This document shows positions 1-7,953 of a DNA stretch of 64,000 bases, piece by piece. Made by a program: the position numbers and the translations under genes. This DNA is from Mycolicibacterium celeriflavum. GTDB taxonomy: Bacteria; Actinomycetota; Actinomycetes; Mycobacteriales; Mycobacteriaceae. Each line of letters begins with the position of its first letter. Positions within the stretch are counted from its first letter, which is position 1. The notes beneath the pieces are model-generated. The model did not search any database. It was not told the DNA's origin and worked only from the letters and a program-made list of their open reading frames with translations. The stretch covers positions 2,480,001 to 2,544,000 of the forward strand of contig NZ_AP022591.1 of assembly GCF_010731795.1 (NCBI RefSeq), in the 5' to 3' direction.

Positions 1-132
1 TGCCAGCCCGCGACGGCAACAGGATTCGAGCGGCAACGAGTGAGCTCTCCGATATGGCCGATAGCCACCAAGTGACTGTGACACGCTGTGTAACGCGCTT
101 CGCGAGGATGACTGAAGCCGAGTGGGAAGTTG

Positions 133-738
133 ATGAAGGGTCATGTGATTCGGAGTTCCGATGGCGACGCGGAATCCCCGTGGTCGCCGCGGGAAGCTGA
201 ACTGCTCGGCGTGACGCTGGAACTCCTGCAGGAACACGGTTACGACCGGCTGAGCCTCGACGCGGTGGCCACGGCCGCGCGCGCCAGCAAGGCCACCCTC
301 TACCGACGCTGGCCGACGAAGGCCGAACTCGTGCTGGCCGCATTCGTCGAGGGCACCCGACATGTCGCGGTCGACCCCGACACCGGCACGCTGCGCGGCG
401 ACCTGCTGCGTCTCGGGCAGCAGATCAGCGCTCACGTCAGCACCCATGCCAGCACCATCCGCGCAGTACTTATGGAGATCTCGCGCAGCGACACGCTCGC
501 CGCCACGCTTCACGCCCAGTTCCTCAGCCAGCGCAAAGCCCTGATGTCGCGCGTCCTCGCCCGCGCCGTCGACCGCGGCGAGATCGAGTCCTCGGCCATT
601 ACCGAGGACCTCTGGGACGTGCTGCCCGGCTATCTCATCTACCGCTCCGTCCTCACCGGCCGGGCGCCAACGCGCCGCACGATTCAGGACTTCGTCGACA
701 ACGTGCTCATCCCCAGCCTCACCCGCCACAACGACTGA
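133..738 (+). CDS. TetR/AcrR-family transcriptional regulator
   Basis: This is a dimeric DNA-binding repressor of the TetR family that probably controls the mmpS-mmpL pair just downstream. The N-terminal helix-turn-helix covers roughly residues 18-65 and has the usual family signature, with the recognition helix around ATLYRRWPTK. The rest is the helical ligand-binding and dimerisation half. At about 200 residues it has the normal length. The ATG at 133 is preferred; a TTG directly before it (130) is also in frame. A purine-rich stretch (GTGGGAAG) lies just upstream. Family and context are clear, but the ligand is unknown. Confidence 0.88.
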   Translation: MKGHVIRSSDGDAESPWSPREAELLGVTLELLQEHGYDRLSLDAVATAARASKATLYRRWPTKAELVLAAFVEGTRHVAVDPDTGTLRGDLLRLGQQISAHVSTHASTIRAVLMEISRSDTLAATLHAQFLSQRKALMSRVLARAVDRGEIESSAITEDLWDVLPGYLIYRSVLTGRAPTRRTIQDFVDNVLIPSLTRHND

Positions 739-780
739 CTGTCTATCCAGCGAGCGAAACCACGTACGGCTTGTCAGGAA

Positions 781-800
781 ACGGTCCCGTACCGTACCGT
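781..800. promoter_or_regulatory. Possible TetR operator upstream of mmpS
   Basis: An ACGGT arm at 781-785 faces ACCGT arms at 791-795 and 796-800, giving a short inverted repeat with a tandem half-site in the 135-bp gap between the TetR gene and mmpS. TetR regulators usually bind such palindromes next to their own gene. The arms are only 5 bp, so this is suggestive only. Confidence 0.3.
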
Positions 801-873
801 CAAGTTCGTTGATACCCGCTGACGGGTGTCGCGCCGTCCGTCAACGTGTGACCGCTCGTCGAAAGGGCCGCGG

Positions 874-1320
874 ATGCAGCGGGTTTCGATCGGAAGCCGA
901 TTGATGCGGCATTGGATGCTTCTGGTGGCGGTGTTGGTCGTCGCCGTGGCGGGTTTCGCGGTCTACCGACTGAACGGGATCTTCGGCTCGGACGACGTCA
1001 CGTCGACGCCGGATAACTCCGCGAACGAGATCGTCCCGTTCAACCCGAAGCACGTCGTCATGGAGGTGTTCGGTCCCCCAGGCACGGTCGCGACCATCAC
1101 CTACACCGACATCGACGCCCAACCACAGCGGGTCGACGACGCGGCTCTCCCCTGGGTCTACGACGCGACCACCACTCAACCGGCCGTCTTCGTCAATGTC
1201 TCCGCACAGGGCGACAGCGACTCCATCGGCTGCCGAATCAGGATCGACGACGTCGTCAAGGACGAGAGAACGGTCAACGCGTTGAACGCATACACCTACT
1301 GCTTGGACAAGTCCGGATGA
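874..1320 (+). CDS. MmpS-family membrane protein
   Basis: MmpS proteins are small single-pass accessory proteins that work with the RND transporter MmpL in mycobacterial export of lipids, siderophores or drugs. One hydrophobic segment follows a basic N-terminus (around WMLLVAVLVVAVAGF), and an extracytoplasmic beta-rich domain follows it, with two cysteines near the C-terminus. The ATG at 874 has an AAAGGG ribosome-binding site about 8 bases upstream and gives the usual length of about 148 residues; a longer in-frame start at 826 lacks support. The stop overlaps the mmpL start by 4 bases (ATGA), so the two genes are translationally coupled. Confidence 0.88.
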   Translation: MQRVSIGSRLMRHWMLLVAVLVVAVAGFAVYRLNGIFGSDDVTSTPDNSANEIVPFNPKHVVMEVFGPPGTVATITYTDIDAQPQRVDDAALPWVYDATTTQPAVFVNVSAQGDSDSIGCRIRIDDVVKDERTVNALNAYTYCLDKSG

Positions 1321-4178
1321 GCCAACATGTCGCCGAACGCCCGACGTCGACCGATCGGGTCGCCAAGTGGATTCGCCGGCTGTGCGTGCCGATCGTGTTG
1401 TTCTGGCTCGCCGTCGCCGCCCTGACGAACGTGTTCGTGCCGCCGCTCGAAGAGGTCGGCGAAGAACACAATGTGGCGCTGAGCTCCCCCGATTCGCCGT
1501 CGCTGCAAGCGTTTCAGCGCATCGGTGAGGTGTTTCACGAGTTCGACACCGACAGCGCGGCGATGGTGGTGCTCGAAGGTGACCAGCCTCTCGGCGCCGA
1601 GGCTCACGCCTATTACGACGAACTGGTCAAACGGTTCAACGAGGACACCAGGCACGTCCAGCACGTGCAGGACTTCTGGGGTGATCCGCTCACCGCCGCC
1701 GGATCGCAGAGCGCTGACGGCAAGGCCGCCTACGTCCAGGTGTTTCTCATGGGCAACCAGGGCGAGGCGCTGTCGTTGGAGTCCGTCGACGCGCTGCGTG
1801 ACATCATCGCCAAAACTCCTGCACCACCGGGCATCCAGGCCTACGTCACCGGCGCGGCCGCCCAGGTCGCCGATCAGTTCGAGGTTGGTAGTGAAGGCAC
1901 CGTGTTGGTCACGGTGTTGACCGTCGTGGTGATCGCGGTGATGCTGCTGATCGTCTACCGCTCACCGGTCACGATGATCATCGCGCTCATCACGGTGCTG
2001 ATCGAGATGGCCGCGGCACGGGGCATCGTCTCGTTCCTTGCGAACTCCGGAGTCATTGGCCTGTCGACGTATTCGACCAACATCTTGACGCTGTTGGTCA
2101 TCGCTGCCGGCACCGACTATGTCATTTTCCTGCTCGGCCGCTACCACGAGCGACGCAACGAAGGCATGGACCGCGAGGCCGCCTTCTACGACATGTACCG
2201 GGGAACGGCGCACGTGATCATCGGCTCGGGTTTGACCATCGCCGGCGCCGTGGCCTGCCTTCACTTCACCCGCCTTCCATACTTCCAGAGCCTCGGAATC
2301 CCGTCCGCGATCGGTGTTCTCGTCGCGCTGGCCGCGTCGTTGACGCTGGCACCCGCGGTGCTGGTGGTGGGCAGCCGGTTCGGTCTGCTGGAGCCCAAAC
2401 GCAAAACCGCCAAGCGGGGATGGCGGCGGATCGGCACGGCGATTGTCCGGTGGCCCGCGCCGATCATGGTCGCCACACTGGTGATCGCATTGGTAGGACT
2501 TCTGTCGCTGATGGGCTACAAGGTCAGTTACGACGACAGCCGCTATATGCCGGCCAGTGCCCCGTCCAATATGGGTTACGACGCCGCGGAGCGCCACTTC
2601 ACAAGGGCGCGTTTGAATCCCGAACTGCTGATGATCGAAAGCGACCACGATCTGCGCAATCCCACCGACATGATCCTGTTGGAACGGGTGGCCAAGGCGG
2701 TATTTCATACTGATGGCGTCGCGCAGGTGCAGTCGATCACGCGGCCGCTGGGCACGCCGCTGGACCACACGTCGATCCCGTTCCAGATCAGCGCGCAGAG
2801 CGCGGCGCAGATCAACAACCTGCCGTTCCAGCAGGCCCGCGCCGACGACATGCTCCGGCAGGTGGCCGTCATCAACGACTCGATCAACATCCTGCGCCAG
2901 CAGCACGCGCTGCAGCAGCAGTCCAGCGCGATCACCCACGAGCAGAGCGAGGCGTTTGCGCAGACGGTCGCCACGGCGCAGGATCTGCGCGACAAGATCG
3001 CCACGTTCGACGACTTCTTCCGGCCGATGCGTAACTATTTCTATTGGGAGCCACACTGTTACAACATTCCGATCTGCTGGGCGATGCGGTCGCTGTTCGA
3101 CGCGCTCGACGGCATCAACGAGCTGACCGATCAGTTGGCGAGCGTGTCGGGCAGCATCGCCAAACTCGATGAGCTGCAGCCGAAGCTGCTTGCGCTGATC
3201 CCGCCGCAGATCGAATCGCAGGAGACGAACCGCGATCTGACGATGACGAACCATGCCACCACGTCTGGTCTTTACGATCAGACCGCGGCGGCGCTGGAGA
3301 ATTCGACGGAGTTGGGTGCGGCGTATGACGCGTCGGACACCGACGATACGTTCTACCTACCGCCGGAGGCGTTCAGCAACCCGGAGTTCGTCCGTGGGAT
3401 GAAGCTGTTCATGTCGCCCGACGGCAAGGCGGCGCGGATGATCATCACGCATGACGTCGATCCGGCGACGCCCGAAGGGATTTCGCATATCGAGGCGATC
3501 AGGCATTCGGCGATGGAGGCGGTCAAGGGAACGCCGTTGGCGGGGTCGAAGATCTACATCGGCGGAACGGCGTCCACCTTCAAGGACATTGCCGACATGG
3601 CGAAATACGACCTGATCATCGCGGGGATCGCAGCGATGGCGCTCATCCTGCTGATCATGATGTTCATCACGAGAAGCCTCGTTGCCGCGCTCGTGATCGT
3701 GGGCACCGTGGCGTTGTCGTTGGGCGCGTCATTTGGCTTGTCGGTCTTGTTGTGGCAACACATCTTAGGCATCGAGTTGTATTGGGTGGTACTGCTGATC
3801 GCGGTGACACTGCTGCTAGCGGTGGGGTCGGACTACAACCTGCTACTGGTCTCCCGGTTCAAGGAGGAGATCCACGCCGGCATCAACACGGGCATCATCC
3901 GGTCGATGGCGGGCAGCGGCTCGGTGGTGACGGCGGCGGGCCTGGTGTTCGCCTTCACGATGGCGTCGTTCATCTTCGCCGATCTGCGGGTGCTCGGCCA
4001 GGTCGGCACGACGATCGCGTTGGGCTTGCTGTTCGACACCCTGATTGTGCGGTCGTTCATGACGCCGTCGATCGCCGCGCTGCTCGGGCGGTGGTTCTGG
4101 TGGCCGGTGGTGGTGCGGCAGCGGCCGGTGCCGCAGAAGTTCGGTGACGGGAACACGCGACAGATGTCGTTGTTCTAG
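1317..4178 (+). CDS. MmpL-family RND transporter
   Basis: This is a mycobacterial RND-superfamily inner-membrane transporter that exports lipids or small molecules using proton motive force. The 953 residues show the MmpL arrangement: one N-terminal membrane helix, a periplasmic domain, a block of five or six helices (about residues 195-350), a long second periplasmic domain with coiled-coil character (about 400-740), and a C-terminal helix block with the conserved GSDYNLLLVSRF stretch. The first helix block has the matching GTDYVIFLLGRYHE. It is complete, overlaps mmpS by 4 bases and lies downstream of a TetR regulator, as in mycobacterial mmpS-mmpL efflux operons. The paralogue number cannot be assigned from sequence alone. 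Confidence 0.93.
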   Translation: MSQHVAERPTSTDRVAKWIRRLCVPIVLFWLAVAALTNVFVPPLEEVGEEHNVALSSPDSPSLQAFQRIGEVFHEFDTDSAAMVVLEGDQPLGAEAHAYYDELVKRFNEDTRHVQHVQDFWGDPLTAAGSQSADGKAAYVQVFLMGNQGEALSLESVDALRDIIAKTPAPPGIQAYVTGAAAQVADQFEVGSEGTVLVTVLTVVVIAVMLLIVYRSPVTMIIALITVLIEMAAARGIVSFLANSGVIGLSTYSTNILTLLVIAAGTDYVIFLLGRYHERRNEGMDREAAFYDMYRGTAHVIIGSGLTIAGAVACLHFTRLPYFQSLGIPSAIGVLVALAASLTLAPAVLVVGSRFGLLEPKRKTAKRGWRRIGTAIVRWPAPIMVATLVIALVGLLSLMGYKVSYDDSRYMPASAPSNMGYDAAERHFTRARLNPELLMIESDHDLRNPTDMILLERVAKAVFHTDGVAQVQSITRPLGTPLDHTSIPFQISAQSAAQINNLPFQQARADDMLRQVAVINDSINILRQQHALQQQSSAITHEQSEAFAQTVATAQDLRDKIATFDDFFRPMRNYFYWEPHCYNIPICWAMRSLFDALDGINELTDQLASVSGSIAKLDELQPKLLALIPPQIESQETNRDLTMTNHATTSGLYDQTAAALENSTELGAAYDASDTDDTFYLPPEAFSNPEFVRGMKLFMSPDGKAARMIITHDVDPATPEGISHIEAIRHSAMEAVKGTPLAGSKIYIGGTASTFKDIADMAKYDLIIAGIAAMALILLIMMFITRSLVAALVIVGTVALSLGASFGLSVLLWQHILGIELYWVVLLIAVTLLLAVGSDYNLLLVSRFKEEIHAGINTGIIRSMAGSGSVVTAAGLVFAFTMASFIFADLRVLGQVGTTIALGLLFDTLIVRSFMTPSIAALLGRWFWWPVVVRQRPVPQKFGDGNTRQMSLF

Positions 4179-4189
4179 GCGGCAGAGGG

Positions 4190-4600
4190 CTAGACGCGGA
4201 CTATCGCGAGGCCCGCGACACCCTCGAGGGCATCGAAGTCCTCATCCTGCGTCACGACCGGCAGGTGCTTGGCAGCTGCAATGGCAGCGATCCATAGGTC
4301 ATTGACTCGGACCCGTCGCCCCACCTCGGCCAGGTGTACGCGTAGCAGCGCCCAGAGTTGAGCGGCCTCTTCGTCGACCGGTAGCGCGGTCATATCAGCG
4401 ACGGCATCCAACGTGCGGAGGCGACGCGCCCGGATCTCGGATGTCCGCGCCGCGAGCACACCCGCGTTCAGTTCAGCGAGGGTCACCACGGTCGTGGCGA
4501 GCTCGTCCGGAAGCAGCGGCGTCTCCAGTTGGCGCCCACGGTCGTTGGCGATGAAGACGGATGTGTCGAGGATGCCGAGCGCGGGCCGATCGGTCGTCAC
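4190..4600 (-). CDS. vapC: PIN-domain ribonuclease toxin (VapC type)
   Basis: VapC toxins are small PIN-fold endoribonucleases held inactive by a VapB antitoxin. The 136 residues carry the PIN acidic set: LDTSVFI near the N-terminus, an E in the LAELNAGV stretch, and the C-terminal VNDLWIAA and TQDEDFD motifs. The GTG start overlaps the end of the upstream antitoxin frame by 4 bases (GTGA), which is the normal VapBC coupling. The toxin looks intact while its antitoxin is frameshifted (see vapB). Confidence 0.88.
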   Translation of the reverse strand: MTTDRPALGILDTSVFIANDRGRQLETPLLPDELATTVVTLAELNAGVLAARTSEIRARRLRTLDAVADMTALPVDEEAAQLWALLRVHLAEVGRRVRVNDLWIAAIAAAKHLPVVTQDEDFDALEGVAGLAIVRV

Positions 4601-4853
4601 AACTCGCCGAGTTCGTCGGTCGATTCGCCGGCGAGCGCCGCGAGGTCGTCACGTAAGCCGGAATCCGCCTGCTGGTCTCGAGCCGCTTGAGGAATTCGGC
4701 CTTCGACACCCTGTGCCGACGCCTCGGCTCGACCGCGGCGATCACCGCCACGGCTCGCCCGTTCACCGTGATCGTGATCTCCTCGCCCGCTTGAACTCGA
4801 CGAAGCACGCCTGCTGTGTCGTTTCGCAATTCGCGGGACGCCACCGTAGACAT
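4597..4853 (-). pseudogene. vapB: VapB-type antitoxin (Phd/YefM-like), frameshifted
   Basis: The N-terminal part (from MSTVASRELRN, with the GEEITITVNGRAVAVI stretch) is a clear Phd/YefM-type antitoxin DNA-binding domain. After KRLET the open frame leaves the family pattern and runs antisense-like into vapC. A second frame gives a typical antitoxin tail (ADSGLRDDLAALAGESTDEL) that ends exactly at the vapC start. The interval is 257 bases, one short of a multiple of three, which fits a single-base loss near 4680. This could be a real mutation or a sequence error. If real, the toxin-neutralising C-terminus is lost. Confidence 0.7.
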
Positions 4854-4884
4854 GCTACGAGCGTAGCGCTTCTGTATCACATGG

Positions 4885-5610
4885 TCATGCGGCCACTTCA
4901 TGGTCATAACGGCCGTCGAGCAAAGCGGTCACGTTCCTCGACTGCCATGCCCGCCCGTCAGGGGTGCATTGACCCGACGAGTTCAGCACCCGTGCGGCCG
5001 CCGCGCGGGTCACCCCGCAAGCCTCTACCAGCCAGCGCACATAGCCCAAGACGGGCTGCCGACGCTGGTCCCACGCCATGCCTGACTGGGGAAGCTTTGG
5101 CGGCCAATCGTTTTCGCTTGGGATCACCGGCGCGGCGTTCGCGGCCTGTTCAACCATCCTCTCGAGGCTTTCCGCCCCGGCAGCGGCTAGTGCCGCGCGA
5201 TCGAGGGCGTCGACGGCCTGGACCTCGCGGCGCAACGCGTGGTCGATTTCGTTCATGCCACCGACATCCGGGACAGGCCAGAGATCGTGGCCCACCAAGA
5301 GGTCGAGACCGTGCCGTTGCAGTACCAAGCCCAGTCGACGGTAGTGCTGCTCGCGCCCCAGATCCGCCAGTGCGTCGGGCATCCATATCGGCAGCCGGTC
5401 CGAGATCGCCCGGGCCACCGCGGCGACGACCGCTTCGACCTCGGCCAGGTCGTCGTGGCAGGCGGGCGCGCCCGACGCGAACGCGAACATTGCGACGATG
5501 CTCGCCGAGCGCAGCGCGGCGCGGGCTGTCATTTGTTCGCAGCGGCGGATGGTTTCGTCGTCGCCGAGCACGATAACCGCTGTTGCGGTCGCGTTGTGGG
5601 GTCGAATCAT
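4885..5610 (-). CDS. Uncharacterised protein with a C-terminal helical domain
   Basis: I do not recognise this family. The ATG at 5610 is chosen because an AAGGAG ribosome-binding site lies 7 bases upstream; longer in-frame starts lack one. The 241-residue protein is rich in alanine and acidic residues. Its last 60 residues (WLVEACGVTRAAAARVLN, then GRAWQSRNVTALL) look like a helix-turn-helix or resolvase-like C-terminal DNA-binding element, which is inference only. It lies upstream of the vapBC pair on the same strand and downstream of the NrtR-like gene. Confidence 0.6.
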   Translation of the reverse strand: MIRPHNATATAVIVLGDDETIRRCEQMTARAALRSASIVAMFAFASGAPACHDDLAEVEAVVAAVARAISDRLPIWMPDALADLGREQHYRRLGLVLQRHGLDLLVGHDLWPVPDVGGMNEIDHALRREVQAVDALDRAALAAAGAESLERMVEQAANAAPVIPSENDWPPKLPQSGMAWDQRRQPVLGYVRWLVEACGVTRAAAARVLNSSGQCTPDGRAWQSRNVTALLDGRYDHEVAA

Positions 5611-5732
5611 GGCGGGCTCCTTCGGCACACGAGATGCCGGGCCGGGCTGAGGCGACGGCATCGGTGAAGTCGATTCGACGGTATCGGGAGCTACCGACAA
5701 CCAGTTGGTGCCGAAAGACCGCTTGTAGCGGC

Positions 5733-6383
5733 TCAGCGCCTTCGAAACAGCTCAGCGGGACGGCCCCGGGTGCCCGCCGTTGTGGTGCCCGTCGGCTCCA
5801 GATGCGGTTCCATTGCGCGCCGGAAGGTGTCGCGCTGCAAGGTGTGGCCGGCGACGGCTTCGTGCGCGATCCGCAGCTCTCGGAGGGTGAACTCGTGGCC
5901 GAGCAGACCATCGGGGTCGGGCCTATCCGAGTATCTCGATCGGATGTGTTCGACTGCGAGCGTGATGATGTCGGCGTGGTCGTAGGGCAGCCGCCCCGGG
6001 GTTTCAATGGGCACCAAGCGGGTGGTGTCGGCGAACCGCGACTCGAGTTGTTCGAGACGCACCACATCGACGTGGGCCACCGACAGCACCCAGCCACGGT
6101 CGTCGCGGTGCGGATCGTCGAACACGTGGAGTTGCCGCGGGTGCAGCCCGCGCACATTCGCCTTGTCGCGCAGCGATCGGTCAACCGCGTCGGCGAGCAA
6201 TTCGCCCTCGTGATGAAACGTGCCAGGCAGGGCCCAGCCGGGTTGGTGCGGGCGGCGCACCTCGAGCACCATAAGGCCAACTCGGGGCTCGAGTGTGAGA
6301 ACTGCCGTGTCGACAGCGACCGATGGTCGCGGATAGTCGGCCAGCGTTTTCCCACTGGTGTCTCGGTAGACGTGATCGCTCAT
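5733..6383 (-). CDS. NrtR-like Nudix-domain transcriptional regulator
   Basis: The 216-residue protein has an N-terminal Nudix-hydrolase fold followed by a winged-helix domain (LLGHEFTLRELRIAHEAV), the architecture of NrtR regulators, which sense ADP-ribose or other NAD metabolites. The Nudix box is degenerate: the catalytic RExxEE glutamates are missing around VDRSLRDKANV, which suits a sensor rather than an enzyme. The start at 6383 faces the ADP-ribosylglycohydrolase gene across a 76-bp divergent promoter that contains a palindrome. ADP-ribose is what the neighbour would release, so a regulatory pairing is likely but inferred. Confidence 0.82.
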   Translation of the reverse strand: MSDHVYRDTSGKTLADYPRPSVAVDTAVLTLEPRVGLMVLEVRRPHQPGWALPGTFHHEGELLADAVDRSLRDKANVRGLHPRQLHVFDDPHRDDRGWVLSVAHVDVVRLEQLESRFADTTRLVPIETPGRLPYDHADIITLAVEHIRSRYSDRPDPDGLLGHEFTLRELRIAHEAVAGHTLQRDTFRRAMEPHLEPTGTTTAGTRGRPAELFRRR

Positions 6384-6415
6384 GTCGGTTGTCCAGCGTA
6401 TAACAGAATTGACAG

Positions 6416-6435
6416 TTTGCGCGGATCTGCGCAAA
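6416..6435. promoter_or_regulatory. Palindromic operator in the nrtR-like/ADP-ribosylglycohydrolase promoter
   Basis: A perfect 7-bp inverted repeat, TTTGCGC and GCGCAAA, with a 6-bp spacer lies between the two divergent starts. A TTGACA hexamer lies immediately to the left at 6409-6414. This is a plausible binding site for the adjacent NrtR-like protein. Symmetry and position are seen directly; the assignment to that regulator is inference. Confidence 0.55.
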
Positions 6436-6459
6436 GTGCGTTTGGGAGGAGGCGGAGGC

Positions 6460-7899
6460 ATGAGTGCTTTCAACGATCGGGTCGAGGGTGTGCTGCTGGG
6501 AACAGCAGCAGGGGATGCGCTCGGAGCGCCATACGAGTTCAAGCCGCCGCGCGGACCCGAACTCGAGGTGGCGATGGCGGGCGGCGGCGGTTGGGAGCCC
6601 GGCGAATGGACCGATGACACGTCGATGGCGATTGCGATCGCGGAAGTCGCTGCGACGGGAGCAGATCTGCGCACTGCGTCAGCGCAGGACGCGATTGTGC
6701 AGCGGTGGTACGACTGGTCCCGGACGGCCAAAGACGTGGGCATCCAGACGAGTTCGGTGCTCAGGGCAGCCGCTCGTGGTGGCGCCATCACGGCGGCGCG
6801 CGCTCGCGCCGAGTCGGAGAAACACCATCAGCGCAGTGGTCGCAGCGGGGGCAATGGCGCCCTGATGCGCACGGCGCCGGTGGCGCTGGCGTATCTCGAC
6901 GATGAGGATGCGATGGCCGAGGCCGCGCGCGCGATAGCCGAGTTGACCCATTTCGAGGCTGATGCCGGCGAGGCATGCGTGTTGTGGTGTAGCGGGATCC
7001 GGCACGCGGTGCTGACGGGAAAACTCGATGTTCGAATCGGCCTGCGCCACATCGAGCCCGGACGTCGCGAGCTGTGGGCGAAGCGTCTCGACGACGCCGA
7101 ATCGGCGCGTCCCGCGTCCTTCCCGAACAACGGGTGGGTGGTGACGGCGTTGCAGGCGGCGTGGTCGGCGATTGCGACGACGCCGGTACCGGTCGACGAT
7201 CCCGAGGCGGGACGGTTCCGTGCAGACCATCTGCGTCTGGCACTGGACGCCGCGGTGCGCGCGGGTTACGACACCGACACGGTCGCGGCGATTGCGGGCG
7301 GCCTGCTCGGCGCTGCGTACGGGGCCTCGGCGGTTCCGGGTGCTTGGCGACGTCTGCTGCACGGGTGGCCGGGCATGTATGCGCACGGCCTGGTGGCGCT
7401 GGCAACGGGGATCGAACGCAAGGGCGAGCCGGACGGTTTCGACTTTTCCTACCCTGGTTCGCCAGTCGACACCTTCGCGCGGCACCCGTATGACGACCGC
7501 GTGCTGCTCGGCGGCATCGGCGTCCTCCGGAATCTGCCGAACGACGTCGATGCGGTGGTGTCGCTGTGCCGGCTCACCGACGAAGACATGCGTACCGACA
7601 TGCCGCACATCGAGGTGCGGCTGATCGATCAGCCTGACAGCGACGAGAACCCGCATCTGGATTTCATGCTGCTGGATACCGTGCGACTCGTCGAGAAATT
7701 ACGGCACGAGGGGCGCACAGTGCTGGTGCACTGCGTCGGCGCCTACAGCCGCACACCGACCGTCGCGGCGTTGTACGGGTCGCGCCTGCGGGCGGTCGAC
7801 GTGGAAGAGGCAGTTCGGGATGTGACGGCCGCGTTGCCGGGCGCGCATCCGAACCGAGCGTTCCGGGAGGCGCTACGGCGGCTGCAGTACGCGGTGTGA
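6460..7899 (+). CDS. ADP-ribosylglycohydrolase fused to a tyrosine/dual-specificity phosphatase-like domain
   Basis: The N-terminal two thirds (about residues 5-340) is an ADP-ribosylglycohydrolase (DraG/ARH fold). Metal-binding acidic clusters are visible: WTDDTSM at 51-56 and a later GYDTDTVAAIAGG. This fold removes ADP-ribose from proteins or small molecules. The C-terminal part (about 345-479) has a phosphatase P-loop of the CX5R form (HCVGAYSRTP, Cys425 and Arg431). The start at 6460 has a strong GGAGG leader; an upstream in-frame start at 6382 lies inside the divergent promoter. Two phospho-ester or glycosidic activities in one chain next to an ADP-ribose-type sensor suggest a dedicated ADP-ribose turnover step. 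Confidence 0.88.
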   Translation: MSAFNDRVEGVLLGTAAGDALGAPYEFKPPRGPELEVAMAGGGGWEPGEWTDDTSMAIAIAEVAATGADLRTASAQDAIVQRWYDWSRTAKDVGIQTSSVLRAAARGGAITAARARAESEKHHQRSGRSGGNGALMRTAPVALAYLDDEDAMAEAARAIAELTHFEADAGEACVLWCSGIRHAVLTGKLDVRIGLRHIEPGRRELWAKRLDDAESARPASFPNNGWVVTALQAAWSAIATTPVPVDDPEAGRFRADHLRLALDAAVRAGYDTDTVAAIAGGLLGAAYGASAVPGAWRRLLHGWPGMYAHGLVALATGIERKGEPDGFDFSYPGSPVDTFARHPYDDRVLLGGIGVLRNLPNDVDAVVSLCRLTDEDMRTDMPHIEVRLIDQPDSDENPHLDFMLLDTVRLVEKLRHEGRTVLVHCVGAYSRTPTVAALYGSRLRAVDVEEAVRDVTAALPGAHPNRAFREALRRLQYAV

Positions 7900-7953
7900 G
7901 TGCGATGAAGGGATAGATGGGGAAATCGTGAGCAGGCACGGCTACGACTGACG

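Noticed and set aside
1962..3254. Long antisense open frame inside mmpL
   Set aside because: High-GC shadow frame with Arg/His/Asp-rich, low-complexity translation and no recognisable domain; mmpL is clearly the real gene.
5583..6617. Plus-strand frames over the NrtR-like gene
   Set aside because: The minus-strand Nudix and winged-helix features explain the region; plus-strand translations lack any family pattern.
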